From: Thermoleophilia bacterium
GTDB taxonomy: Bacteria > Actinomycetota > Thermoleophilia > Miltoncostaeales > Miltoncostaeaceae
Length of the DNA stretch: 38,963 bases
Assembly (NCBI GenBank): GCA_017853415.1
Contig: JAFMJQ010000004.1
Span: forward strand, 1-38,963
Direction: 5' to 3'
Below the pieces are notes generated by a model. It did not search any database. It was not told where the DNA came from and was given only the letters and a program-made list of their open reading frames with translations. A program made the translations under genes and the position numbers. This document shows, one piece after another, positions 23,113-32,776 of the stretch (position 1 is the stretch's first letter; each line of letters starts with the position of its first letter).

Positions 23113-23673
23113 GTGGGGGCCATCAGCAGCAACGATCTCAAGAACGGGTGGGTCCTCGACATCGACGGCGAGCTCGTCAGCGTGGTGTCGTTCCAGCACG
23201 TGAAGCCCGGCAAGGGCGGGGCCTTCGTGCGCACCAAGCTCAAGGGCCTTGCCAAGGGCAACGTGGTGGACAAGACCTTCCGCGCCGGCGAGAAGCTCGA
23301 GCGCGTTACCACCGAGACCAAGAACATGCAGATGCTCTACGAGGACGGCGACTCGCTGGTGTTCATGGACGGCGAGACGTACGAGCAGGTGAACGTGCCG
23401 AAGTCGTCGATCGAGGCCGTCGACCTCATCGCGCCGAACTCCGAGGCGCAGGTGCTGTTCGTGCGTGACGCCCCGTTCCGCGCCGAGCCGCCCGCGTCGG
23501 TGGAGCTGCAGGTGACGCAGACCGACCCCGGCGTGAAGGGCGACACCGTGAGCAACGTCACCAAGCCGGCCACCCTCGAGACCGGCGCCACGGTGAACGT
23601 GCCGCTGTTCGTGAACGAGGGCGACCGCATCAAGGTGGACACCCGTACCCGGGAGTACGTGAGCCGAGCATGA
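23113..23673 (+). CDS. efp: Translation elongation factor P
   Basis: A 186-residue protein that relieves ribosome stalling at polyproline. All three domains are recognisable: the KOW-like N-terminus with the KPGKGGAFVRTKLKGL loop (the tip Lys is the usual modification site), domain II with LVFMDGETYEQV, and domain III with KPATLETGATVNVPLFVNEG and IKVDTRTREYVSR. GTG 23113 is preceded by AGGAG with a six-base gap, one of the clear internal ribosome-binding sites in the operon. Its stop overlaps the next gene (ATGA). Confidence 0.96.
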   Translation: MGAISSNDLKNGWVLDIDGELVSVVSFQHVKPGKGGAFVRTKLKGLAKGNVVDKTFRAGEKLERVTTETKNMQMLYEDGDSLVFMDGETYEQVNVPKSSIEAVDLIAPNSEAQVLFVRDAPFRAEPPASVELQVTQTDPGVKGDTVSNVTKPATLETGATVNVPLFVNEGDRIKVDTRTREYVSRA

Positions 23674-25411
23674 GCACAGACCCCGCCGCAATCGACATCG
23701 GGCTGGTGGATGTCACCCTGCGTGACCTCTGCACGCCCCCGTGGGGCGCGCGCATCGCGCCGGATGACCTCGCCGCCGCCGCAGCCGCGCTGGCGCCCGT
23801 GGGCGCCCGTGTGATCGAGGTCATCGACCCCGCCGCGGCCCGCGCCGGCATGGACGGCCGCACCGAGAGCCCTCTCGACCGCCTGCGGGTGGTGGCACGG
23901 CAGGCCGGCGGCGCCAACCTGGGCGTGGTGGTCACGGGCCGCACCCTGCTGGGCGAGGTTCCCCTGGGCGCGGGAGTGGCCGCGCGGTTGGTGTCGTCCG
24001 CCGCGGCGAGCGGGGCGTCGCGCGTGCGTGCGTATGACTCCCTGAACGACCCCGACGCCCTTCGCGGCGTGGCCGAGGGCGCCCGCGAGGCGGGCATCGG
24101 GTTCGTGCCCACGCTGGTGCTGGGCCCCGTGCCCGGTCCCGCGGACAGCCGCTGGGTGGACGAGGCCCTCGCCCTTGCCGAGCTGCCCGGCGCCACGTCG
24201 CTGTGCATCTCCGACCTCGGCGGCAACCTCACGCCCGTGGCCATGGGCCTGCTGGTGGGCAACGTGGTGGAGAGGTGCGCGATCCCCGTCGAGGTGTCGC
24301 TGCGCGCCACCGGCGGCCTGGCATCGATGTCGGCGCTCAGCGCCGCGCTGGCCGGTGCGCACGCCCTGCATGCCTCGGTGGGCGCCGCCGCGCTGGTTGC
24401 CGGCCGTCCGTCGGCCGAGGCCCTGCACGTGGCGCTGCACGGCGGAGATCGCGAGTTCGACGTCGACGTTCCCGCGCTCGAGGACGCCGGGCGCACGATC
24501 TGGCCCCTCGTGGCGCCGGAGCGCGTGCGTCGCGCGGCCGAGCTGGCGGGCGGCCCGCAGTTGCAGCTACCGCCCGACCTGGCCGCGGGCCTGCTGTCGC
24601 GGCTCAGCCGCCAGGGGCTGGTGTCGCGCGCCCACGAGGCCGCAGAGGAGTGCGCGGCCGTGTGCGGCGACCTCGGCGGCGTCACCTTCGCCCCACCGCT
24701 GGGGGAGGCCATCGTGGCGCAGGCGGCCCAGCACGTGGTGGACGGCGTGCGCTGGCGCGAGACCTCGCCCGAACTGGCCGAGATCGCCCTGGGGCCGCGC
24801 GGTCGACTGCGCGGCCCGGTGTCCGAGGACGCCCTGGCCGTGGCGCGCGGTGCGGGCGCGGGTGGCGACGCCCCCGACCTGGCCGCCGTGCTCGCGGCGG
24901 CGCCCTCCGACGTGTCGGAGGAGGACGCCATCGTGCTGGCGCAGTTCCCGGAGTCGGGGCAGCGCCTCATCGACCGACGCCGGTCGATCCTGGCCGAGGA
25001 GGCGGGGGAGACCGGCATGGCCGTCGACCGCGGGCTCATCGAGACGCTCGTCGAGGTGGTGGAGGGCGCCGGGCAGTCGGAGGTGAGCGTGGAGATCGGC
25101 GGCGCGCGGGTGACCGTGCGCCCGGCGGTGGCCGCCACGGTGGGCGCGCCCGGCACGCCGGCGCCCGCGGTGGACGAGGGCGCCAAGGTGGTGAGCCCCA
25201 TGGTCGGCACCTTCTACGCCGCGCCCAACCCCGACGCCGAGCCATTCGTGAAGGTGGGCGACCGCGTGGTGCAGGGGCAGGTGCTCTGCATCATCGAGGC
25301 CATGAAGATCTTCAACGAGATCACCGCGGAGCGTGCCGGCACCATCAAGGAAGTCAAGGTCGGCAACGCCGAGCCCGTGGAGTTCGGGCAGACCCTCTTC
25401 GTGCTCGCCCC

Positions 25412-25415
<4 letters not shown>
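23670..25415 (+). CDS. accB: Fusion: degenerate carboxyltransferase (OadA/PC-like) domain + acetyl-CoA carboxylase biotin carrier (AccB)
   Basis: A 581-residue protein in the place of accB. Residues 10 to about 395 follow the OadA/pyruvate-carboxylase carboxyltransferase barrel: LVDVTLRDLCTPPWGARI, YDSLNDPDALRGVAEGAREAG, SLCISDLGGNLTP, then the helical part ending LGPRGRLRGPVS. Key residues are missing: the lysine of the usual CIKD motif is Ser181, and the metal-binding HxH is Ser210-Leu-Arg212. Residues from about 451 are a normal AccB: N-terminal helix (AVDRGLIETLVEVVE), a Pro/Ala linker, VVSPMVGTFYAAP, and EAMKIFNEI with the biotinyl Lys546. Usual AccB is about 150-180 residues. The ATG overlaps efp and the stop overlaps accC (GTGA). 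The barrel may be structural or regulatory. Confidence 0.88.
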
Positions 25416-26772
<1,357 letters not shown>

Positions 26773-26773
<1 letters not shown>

Positions 26774-27186
26774 TGGCCGAGGTATCGCGGCGCCAGGCAC
26801 GCCGCCAGGCGGTGATCCTCCTCTACCAGCGCGATGTCACGGGCCTGCCCGTGCCGGAGCTCGTGGAGAACGCCCTGCGCGCCGGGGAGCACGCCGACGA
26901 CGCCTTCACGCAGGCGCTGGTGGACGGCGTGGAGGCCGACCGCGACGCCATCGACCTTCGCATCAGCGCGGCCGCCGACGGCTGGACGGCCGAGCGCATC
27001 GCGCCCCTCGAGCGCAACATCCTGCGCGTGGCGGTGCGGGAGCTCGGCTGCGGTGACGTGCCCGTGCCGGTGGCCATCGACGAGGCCGTGGAGATGGCCA
27101 AGAAGTGGTGCGCCGCGGAGGCGCCGCGGTTCGTGAACGGGGTGCTCGGTCGCGTGGCGCGCGAGAACGAGGAGGCCGCGGCGTGA
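26773..27186 (+). CDS. nusB: Transcription antitermination factor NusB
   Basis: A 137-residue all-helical protein that with NusE binds boxA RNA in rRNA operons. It begins SRRQARRQAVILLYQRDVTG, the arginine-rich RNA-binding N-terminus, and ends PVPVAIDEAVEMAKKW, then FVNGVLGRVAR, the conserved C-terminal signature. The ATG overlaps the accC stop by one base (TGATG). The position after accC matches the common accB-accC-(yqhY)-nusB order. Confidence 0.93.
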
Positions 27187-27413
27187 GCGCGCGCGAGGAA
27201 CTCGCCCGGGCCACGCAGAGGCTCGAGGAGCTCTCGCAGCGAATCGCCGAGGCCGCCGGCCGCCCGGCGTCCGAGATCGAGGAGCTCGCCCGGCAGGCGT
27301 CCGACCTGTCGGCCGCCGTGGTGGAGATCATCCCCCGCGCCATCGCCGAGGCCGAGGCCGACGCCCGCGCGGACGTCCCGCGCATCGGCGACCCCGCGGA
27401 GGACCCCGCCTAG
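27183..27413 (+). CDS. Small coiled-coil protein after nusB, unknown function
   Basis: A 76-residue acidic, Ala/Glu-rich protein predicted to be mostly helical with heptad character (ELARATQRLEELSQRIAEAA and onward). It starts at GTG in a GTGA overlap with nusB, so it is the last gene of the aroC operon. In many Gram-positive bacteria this interval carries folD-xseA-xseB. The size is similar to XseB, but the XseB motif (LE-x-I-V-x-x-L-E) is not present, so I do not assign it. Its TAG shares CTAG with the convergent acetolactate decarboxylase stop. Confidence 0.6.
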   Translation: MSAREELARATQRLEELSQRIAEAAGRPASEIEELARQASDLSAAVVEIIPRAIAEAEADARADVPRIGDPAEDPA

Positions 27414-27437
27414 TCGCCCTGCGCGCGGGTCTCCGCG
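27395..27437. terminator. Bidirectional terminator-like hairpin
   Basis: CGCGGAGGACCC (27395-27406) pairs with GGGTCTCCGCG (27427-27437), eleven base pairs with one bulged G, around a 20-base loop holding both convergent stop codons. It would end the aroC-nusB operon and the acetolactate decarboxylase transcript. Confidence 0.5.
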
Positions 27438-28192
27438 CGCTCGATGCCCTCGCGCATGGCGTCATCCGCCGAGCGCATCTCCACGCCCGGCGGCAGCTCC
27501 ACATGCACCTCCTCGGCGGCGTCGAGCCACGCGGTGCCGTGGTCGAGGTGGGCCACCAGCACGTGGCCGCCGGTGGACAGGTCGCGCGAGATGGCATGCA
27601 GGTGCCAGCCCGGAACCTCCAGGCCCACGGCCTCGGACGGGAACCTGAAGCCCACGATCACGGCATCGATGGCCCCGGCCTCCCACTCGGCCTGCTCGCG
27701 CACCACGACGTCGAGGGGGGGATAGGGCTGCTGCTGCCGGGGCACGCTGCGCAGCCTCAGCCGGCGGAATGATCCCTCGAGCCGGATGGCCGACACCGTC
27801 GCCGGTGCCAGCTGGTCGAGCGCCGCCAGCAGCTGGTCGTGGTCGAGCGGGCCGAGATCGCAGGGCTTGCCGGGCGAGAACGGCGTGACCACGGCGAAGG
27901 GGGTGGTGGTGGAGGGATCCACCGGCGAGAGCGAGCCGTCCACCCGCGCCACGCGTGGCACGCCGTCCACCACGATCAGCTCGCCGTCGAGCCCCGCCAG
28001 CGTGCCCAGGCCGAGGTCGCCGTGGCGAAGGACCTCGCCCACGGTGAGGTCGCCGTCGTAGCGGGCGTCCATGAGCGCCGTGATGGTCGAGGTCTGGAAC
28101 AGGTGGTGCGCCGCCGCGGCGTCGGCCGCCGCGCCGCGGCGGTCCTCGGACACCAGGTGCAGCGCGCGCACCAGTTCGGGGTCGATCGCCAT
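27410..28192 (-). CDS. Alpha-acetolactate decarboxylase
   Basis: A 260-residue protein converting acetolactate to acetoin. Family motifs: LFQTSTITALMDARYDGD, LRHGDLGLGTLAGLDGELIV (Glu71), PFAVVTPF, LRLRSVPRQQQPYPPL, and the zinc site WHLHAISRDLSTGGHVL. His197, His199 and His210 have the same spacing as the zinc ligands of the characterised Bacillus enzyme. Length is typical. No acetolactate synthase or butanediol dehydrogenase gene is nearby, so its role (acetoin formation, or relief of excess acetolactate) is open. It sits in inverted orientation between nusB and dxs, an interval usually occupied by fol/xse/isp genes. I see no clear -10 box. Confidence 0.92.
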   Translation of the reverse strand: MAIDPELVRALHLVSEDRRGAAADAAAAHHLFQTSTITALMDARYDGDLTVGEVLRHGDLGLGTLAGLDGELIVVDGVPRVARVDGSLSPVDPSTTTPFAVVTPFSPGKPCDLGPLDHDQLLAALDQLAPATVSAIRLEGSFRRLRLRSVPRQQQPYPPLDVVVREQAEWEAGAIDAVIVGFRFPSEAVGLEVPGWHLHAISRDLSTGGHVLVAHLDHGTAWLDAAEEVHVELPPGVEMRSADDAMREGIERAETRAQGD

Positions 28193-28256
28193 GCGGGCAT
28201 CTTCCCGCGGTCGCGGGTTCCCCGCCCGTGCCCGCGCCGCGTGCGTGCCTGCGCGG

Positions 28257-28262
28257 TAGAGT
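28257..28262 (+). promoter_or_regulatory. -10 box of a leaderless promoter (secreted propeller gene)
   Basis: TAGAGT ends six bases before the ATG at 28269, preceded by GCGCGG. Transcription would begin at or next to the start codon. Confidence 0.5.
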
Positions 28263-28268
28263 CAGGTC

Positions 28269-29963
28269 ATGGCCCCCGCGCGACCCCCCGTGCTCATCCG
28301 CATGCTCGCTGCTGTCGCGGTGTTCGCGGTGGCCGCCTGCCTGGCCGTGTCGAGCGCGCAGGCGTCTGCTCCGGGTCCGCCCGGCCAGAACACGCTGTTC
28401 TTCGGGCCGAGCGGAAACGGCGGGTGCTCGCAGGGGCAGGTGTCCGCGCTCGGGGAGGCCTCCACGCAGTGGGGCACGCCGCTCACCCCCACCAACATCG
28501 CGGGGGTCGCGCAGGTGGTGACGAATTCCAACCCGTTGGTGGCCACGGGCGGCGGTGGGTTCCCCCAGGCGGTCGACATCTACCCGGGAAGCATGGCGGC
28601 CACGGCGTGGTCGTACACCGGCGGTTACCCGTGGGTATTCGACGGCGTCGCGCCGTCGTGGGCGACGCAGGTGTACTTCACGAACCTGCAGGAGTGCGGC
28701 AACACCCAGTGGTTGTATGCGTCGTGCTACTCCACGGCCGCCGCCAACGGGTACGACCCCAACACGCTCATCCAGTGCCCGTACGCCGGGGGGGCGCCGA
28801 CGTTCAACTCGCCCCCGCGGTATACACCGCTGTGGGTGGCCTACCAGGCGCCCAGCGGATCGGTGGTCGGTGGCGCGGTTGCCGTGGACACCACGCAGAA
28901 CGTCGTCTACTTCACGACGGTGCCAACGGGCTGCGCCGGGGCACGCACATGCGATGTGTCGGTGTGGTCGGCGCCCGCGGCCACCTCATACGGGGCCCAG
29001 CTTCAGCCCACCGCGGTCGGCACGTTGCCCGGGTTCGTCAATCCCACCGAGATGGCCGTCGACCCCATCGCAGGGCAGCTGTACATCGCCAGCGGCGTCA
29101 GCGCCCAGGTGCTGTCGCTGCCCACGGCCCCGGGCGGCAGCCCATCGGTGCTGGCGGACGGCGGTCCGTTCATCTCGGCGAGCATCACCGGACTGGCCGT
29201 CGACACCGCGACGGCCATGGTGTACGTGCTCTCCGCCCAGACCGGCGCCGAGTCCAACCAGATCGCACGGGTGCCGGAGACCGGCTGCTGCATCACCTCG
29301 ATGCTCACCCAGGGCGCCATGGGCAGCGCCTCGATATCGAGCGCGTTGGCCCTGGACACGGCCAACGGGTTCCTGGCGTTCGCCAGCTCCCCCGCTGCGG
29401 GCGCCAAGGCGGGCAACGCCAACACCATGAACTGGGCCCCCCTGGACAACAACTCCCCCAACACGCTGTCTTCCCAGTCGTACGCCTGGGGGAACGGCGG
29501 CCCGGCGTCGAGCGCCATCGCCTACGTGCAGGGCATGACCATCGCGGGCGGGGTGGGTACCTGCCAATACCAGGGGGCCTCGTTCCCATGCCCCACCACC
29601 ACGGTGGCCGCGGCCGGCACCATGGTGCGCGCCGGCGGTGACGGCAGGCTGGCGATTCCCCTGCGCGCTCTGCGGGTGCGCCCGGAGGCCGCTCCCGGGG
29701 CCACGTCGCCCACCCCCGCCAGCGGACCCATGGTGGTGACCATGCGCGAGCGCGCGTCGGCCGGGCGCCCGGCCCGCACGCTCGCGACGCTGCGGCCCGG
29801 GTTCTCGATGAGGGCGAACAGCGCGGCGGTTCGCCGCGTGGCCATCCCGGCCGCCGCGCGCACGGCGCTGCGGCAGGGGCGCCTGGAGGTGCGGGTGCAG
29901 ACGCGCCAGGCGGGCACCGGGCAGCGCTGGCGCACCCGGGTGCTGCGCGTGCTGCCGCGCTGA
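28269..29963 (+). CDS. Secreted beta-propeller-like protein with basic Arg/Ala-rich tail
   Basis: A 564-residue exported protein of unknown function. The signal peptide is about residues 1-33, with likely cleavage after AQA. Four blade-like repeats of the NHL/YVTN kind are visible in the middle: AVDTTQNVVYFT, AVDPIAGQLYIAS, AVDTATAMVYVLS and ALDTANGFLAFAS. The N-terminal 180 residues hold several Cys (possible disulfides) and are rich in Gly, Ser, Asn, Tyr and Trp; they contain a DIYPGSMAATAWSYTGGYPW stretch. The last 95 residues form an Arg/Ala-rich tail (AAARTALRQGRLEVRVQTRQ) of a type I associate with cell-surface proteins of Thermoleophilia. Its base composition is somewhat less GC-extreme by eye. 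A hairpin follows its stop directly. Confidence 0.7.
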   Translation: MAPARPPVLIRMLAAVAVFAVAACLAVSSAQASAPGPPGQNTLFFGPSGNGGCSQGQVSALGEASTQWGTPLTPTNIAGVAQVVTNSNPLVATGGGGFPQAVDIYPGSMAATAWSYTGGYPWVFDGVAPSWATQVYFTNLQECGNTQWLYASCYSTAAANGYDPNTLIQCPYAGGAPTFNSPPRYTPLWVAYQAPSGSVVGGAVAVDTTQNVVYFTTVPTGCAGARTCDVSVWSAPAATSYGAQLQPTAVGTLPGFVNPTEMAVDPIAGQLYIASGVSAQVLSLPTAPGGSPSVLADGGPFISASITGLAVDTATAMVYVLSAQTGAESNQIARVPETGCCITSMLTQGAMGSASISSALALDTANGFLAFASSPAAGAKAGNANTMNWAPLDNNSPNTLSSQSYAWGNGGPASSAIAYVQGMTIAGGVGTCQYQGASFPCPTTTVAAAGTMVRAGGDGRLAIPLRALRVRPEAAPGATSPTPASGPMVVTMRERASAGRPARTLATLRPGFSMRANSAAVRRVAIPAAARTALRQGRLEVRVQTRQAGTGQRWRTRVLRVLPR

Positions 29964-29964
29964 C

Positions 29965-29991
29965 GGCACGAGGGGCCCGCACCTTCGTGCC
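29965..29991 (+). terminator. Terminator-like hairpin after the secreted propeller gene
   Basis: GGCACGAGGG (29965-29974) pairs with CCTTCGTGCC (29982-29991), ten base pairs with one G-U and a seven-base loop, starting two bases after the TGA. No T-tract follows. Confidence 0.6.
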
Positions 29992-30008
29992 CGGGCCGAT
30001 TGCGCCGT

Positions 30009-30014
30009 TAGCAT
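30009..30014 (+). promoter_or_regulatory. -10 box of a leaderless promoter (dxs)
   Basis: TAGCAT ends seven bases before GTG 30022. An in-frame ATG at 30013 straddles the end of this box, so the GTG is the better start. Confidence 0.55.
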
Positions 30015-30021
30015 GGGGTGC

Positions 30022-31917
30022 GTGACCACTTCTCTCTCGCAATACCCGCTGCTCGCGGCCCTCGACGGCCCCGCGCCCCTTCACGACATGGATGACGCCC
30101 AGCTCGAGGCCCTGGCGGCCGAGATGCGACGGGCCATCATCGACACCGTGTCCCAGACCGGCGGCCACCTGGGATCGAGCCTGGGCACCGTGGAGCTCAG
30201 CATCGCGCTGCACAGCGAGCTGCAGTCACCCCGGGACCGCATCCTGTGGGATGTCGGGCACCAGGCCTACGGGCACAAGCTGCTCACCGGCCGCCTGCAC
30301 CAGTTCGACACGCTGCGCCAGTACGAGGGCATGTCGGGCTTCCTGCGGCGCGAGGAGAGCGAGCACGACGTCATGGGCGCGGGCCACGCCAGCACCAGCA
30401 TCTCGTACGCCGTGGGGCTGGCCGAGGCCATGCGCGTGAGTGGCCGCCGCGACCGCCGCATCGTTGCCGTGATCGGCGACGGGGCGATGACCGGCGGCAT
30501 GGCCTACGAGGCGATGAACCATGCCGGCGACCTGGGATCGCCCATCACCGTGGTGCTCAACGACAACGGCATGAGCATCTCGCAGAACGTCGGCGCCGTC
30601 GCGGGCGCGCTGCAGAAGGCGCGCCTCGACCCCATGCTCACGAAGGTGCGCCACGAGATCGAGAAGGGCCTGGGGCTCATCCCCGGCATGCACGACCTCG
30701 GCCACTCGCTGTCGAGCGCCACGAAGGCCCTGTTCGTGCCCGGCCAGCTGTTCGAGGCCCTGGGCTTCGCGTACATGGGCCCCATCGACGGGCACGACAT
30801 CAAGGCCATCCGTCGCGCCATGCAGTTGACCGCCGACAGCGACCGCCCTGTGCTGCTGCACCTGCACACCGACAAGGGTCGCGGATACGGACCCGCCGAG
30901 GAGGATGGCGAGGCCATGCACGGCTCGGGGCCGTTCGCGGTGGAGAGCGGCCGCGCTGCGAAGCCCAGCGCGCCCGCGCCGCCGTCCTACACCGAGGTGT
31001 TCGGACAGGCCCTGGTGAAGGAGGCCGAGGCCGACCCCCGCGTGGTGGGCATCACCGCGGCGATGCTCAAGGGCACGGGCATGAACCACATGCTCGCGCG
31101 ATTCCCGGAGCGCACCTACGACGTCGGCATCGCCGAGCAGCATGGCGTGGTGTTCGCGGGCGGCCTGGCGATCGCCGGCTACCGGCCCGTGTGTGCCATC
31201 TACTCGACGTTCCTGCAGCGCGCGTACGACCCGATCGTGCACGACATCGCCCTGCAGGGGCTGCCCGTGGTGTTCGCGATCGACCGTGGCGGCCTGGTGG
31301 GTGATGACGGCCCCACGCACCACGGGGTGTTCGACATCGCCTACATGCGCTCGATCCCGGGCATGGTGGTGATGGCCCCCATGGACGAGGCGGAACTGGT
31401 GCACATGCTGCACACGGCGCTGAGGCTCGATGGACCCTCGGCCCTTCGCTACCCGCGCGGGGCCGGCACCGGCGTGGCGCTGCCCGATCGCCCCGAGGCG
31501 CTCGAGGTGGGCCGTGCGCAGGTGCTGGAGGATGGCGCGCGCGTGGCGCTGGTGGGCTACGGCTACGGGGTGCAGGTGGCGCTGGACGCCGCGGGCATCG
31601 TGTCGGAGGCCCTCGGCGTGCGACCCACGGTGGTGAACGCCCGGTTCGCGAAGCCCATCGATTCGGCGCTGCTGGAGGATCTCTCGCGCACGCATGAGGT
31701 GGTGGTGACGATCGAGGACCACGTGCTGCAGGGCGGGTTCGGCAGCGCTGTGCTCGAGGTCATCGGTGACGGCCCCGCGCACGTGGCCCGCATCGGGATC
31801 CCCGACGAGTTCATCCAGCACGGCCGGCGCGACCTGATTCTCGCGGATGCCGGGGTGACGCCCGCGGCGGTGGCGCAGGCCGCCCTGGTGGCGGTGGGGG
31901 AGCGGTCGGCGCACTGA
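30022..31917 (+). CDS. dxs: 1-Deoxy-D-xylulose-5-phosphate synthase
   Basis: A 631-residue thiamine-diphosphate enzyme that condenses pyruvate and glyceraldehyde 3-phosphate, the entry step of the MEP isoprenoid pathway. Motifs: TGGHLGSSLGTVEL, WDVGHQAYGHKLLTGR, GAGHASTSISYAVG, the ThDP motif VIGDGAMTGGMAYEAMNHAG to LNDNGMSIS, then YDVGIAEQHGVVFAGG with the catalytic Glu, and DRGGLVGDDGPTHHG. The C-terminal transketolase domain is complete. Length is normal. It has its own promoter and a hairpin on both sides, so it is probably monocistronic. No ispA homologue is adjacent. Confidence 0.96.
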   Translation: MTTSLSQYPLLAALDGPAPLHDMDDAQLEALAAEMRRAIIDTVSQTGGHLGSSLGTVELSIALHSELQSPRDRILWDVGHQAYGHKLLTGRLHQFDTLRQYEGMSGFLRREESEHDVMGAGHASTSISYAVGLAEAMRVSGRRDRRIVAVIGDGAMTGGMAYEAMNHAGDLGSPITVVLNDNGMSISQNVGAVAGALQKARLDPMLTKVRHEIEKGLGLIPGMHDLGHSLSSATKALFVPGQLFEALGFAYMGPIDGHDIKAIRRAMQLTADSDRPVLLHLHTDKGRGYGPAEEDGEAMHGSGPFAVESGRAAKPSAPAPPSYTEVFGQALVKEAEADPRVVGITAAMLKGTGMNHMLARFPERTYDVGIAEQHGVVFAGGLAIAGYRPVCAIYSTFLQRAYDPIVHDIALQGLPVVFAIDRGGLVGDDGPTHHGVFDIAYMRSIPGMVVMAPMDEAELVHMLHTALRLDGPSALRYPRGAGTGVALPDRPEALEVGRAQVLEDGARVALVGYGYGVQVALDAAGIVSEALGVRPTVVNARFAKPIDSALLEDLSRTHEVVVTIEDHVLQGGFGSAVLEVIGDGPAHVARIGIPDEFIQHGRRDLILADAGVTPAAVAQAALVAVGERSAH

Positions 31918-31927
31918 CGCGCGGCTT

Positions 31928-31947
31928 CCGGCGCGATGGTGCGCCGG
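31928..31947 (+). terminator. Terminator-like hairpin after dxs
   Basis: CCGGCGC (31928-31934) pairs perfectly with GCGCCGG (31941-31947) around a six-base loop, ten bases after the dxs stop. There is no T-tract. Confidence 0.5.
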
Positions 31948-31966
31948 GTGCCGCGGCATGCGCGGC

Positions 31967-31972
31967 TACGAT
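31967..31972 (+). promoter_or_regulatory. -10 box of a leaderless promoter (tlyA operon)
   Basis: TACGAT ends seven bases before the GTG at 31980. There is no Shine-Dalgarno. It should drive tlyA, nadK and recN. Confidence 0.55.
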
Positions 31973-31979
31973 CAGCCAC

Positions 31980-32774
31980 GTGGCCCGGCAGCGACTCGAC
32001 GCCGCATTGGTGGACCGCGGGCTCTTCCCGTCGCGCGCCCGCGCCCAGGCGGCGGTGATGGCGGGCCGGGTGCGGGTGGACGGCCGGGCCGATGTGAAGC
32101 CCGGCCAGCAGGTGGGGCCCGACGCCGCGATCGAGGTGGACGAGGGGCCGGAGTTCGCGTCGCGCGGGGGCCTCAAGCTCGATCACGCCCTCAACCGCCT
32201 GGGCGTCGATGTCGCCGGCGCGCGGGCCATCGACGTGGGGGCGTCCACCGGCGGCTTCACCGACGTGCTGCTTCGCAGGGGGGCCGAGAGCGTGATCGCC
32301 GTGGACGTCGGCTACGGGCAATTGGCGTGGTCGCTGCGCGAGGATCCCCGCGTGGACGTGCTCGATCGCACCAACGCACGGGCCCTCGAGCCCGCCATGC
32401 TGCCCCGCGTGCCCGACCTCGCCGTGATGGATGTGTCGTTCATCTCATCGGCCATCGTGTGGCCCGCGGTGGCGCGCTGCCTGTCTCCGGCGTACCGTGC
32501 CCTCGTCATGGTGAAGCCGCAGTTCGAGGTGGGGCGGGACAACGTGGGCTCCGGTGGGGTGGTGCGCGACCCCGCCCTGCGCCACGATGCCGTCATGCGC
32601 GTGGCCACGGCCATCGGTGAGTCGGGCGGCCGCGTGGCGGGTGCGGCCGACAGCGGCACGCCCGGTCCGAAGGGCAACCGCGAGGTGTTCCTGCTCGCGG
32701 TGGGGCCCGATGCCGGCCAGACCGACATCGACGTGCAGGCCGCGGTGGGCGCGGCCGTGGCGGAGGGCGCCTGA
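31980..32774 (+). CDS. tlyA: TlyA-family rRNA 2'-O-methyltransferase (S4 + FtsJ-like)
   Basis: A 264-residue protein. Residues 3 to about 60 are an S4 RNA-binding domain (RLDAALVDRGLFPSRARAQA, VRVDGR). The methyltransferase domain has RGGLKLDHAL, the SAM motif AIDVGASTGGFTDVLLRRG, DLAVMDVSFIS and MVKPQFEVG. The mycobacterial homologue methylates 16S and 23S rRNA at capreomycin-related sites; older annotations call it hemolysin. The tlyA-nadK-recN order matches the conserved yqxC-(argR)-recN neighbourhood, with argR absent here. Confidence 0.93.
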   Translation: MARQRLDAALVDRGLFPSRARAQAAVMAGRVRVDGRADVKPGQQVGPDAAIEVDEGPEFASRGGLKLDHALNRLGVDVAGARAIDVGASTGGFTDVLLRRGAESVIAVDVGYGQLAWSLREDPRVDVLDRTNARALEPAMLPRVPDLAVMDVSFISSAIVWPAVARCLSPAYRALVMVKPQFEVGRDNVGSGGVVRDPALRHDAVMRVATAIGESGGRVAGAADSGTPGPKGNREVFLLAVGPDAGQTDIDVQAAVGAAVAEGA

Positions 32775-32776
32775 GC

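Noticed and set aside
27183-27413. Assignment of the coiled-coil miniprotein as XseB
   Set aside because: Only size and position fit; the conserved XseB motif and an xseA neighbour are missing.
30013-30021. ATG 30013 as dxs start
   Set aside because: It overlaps the end of the -10 box TAGCAT; the in-frame GTG at 30022 is seven bases after the box.
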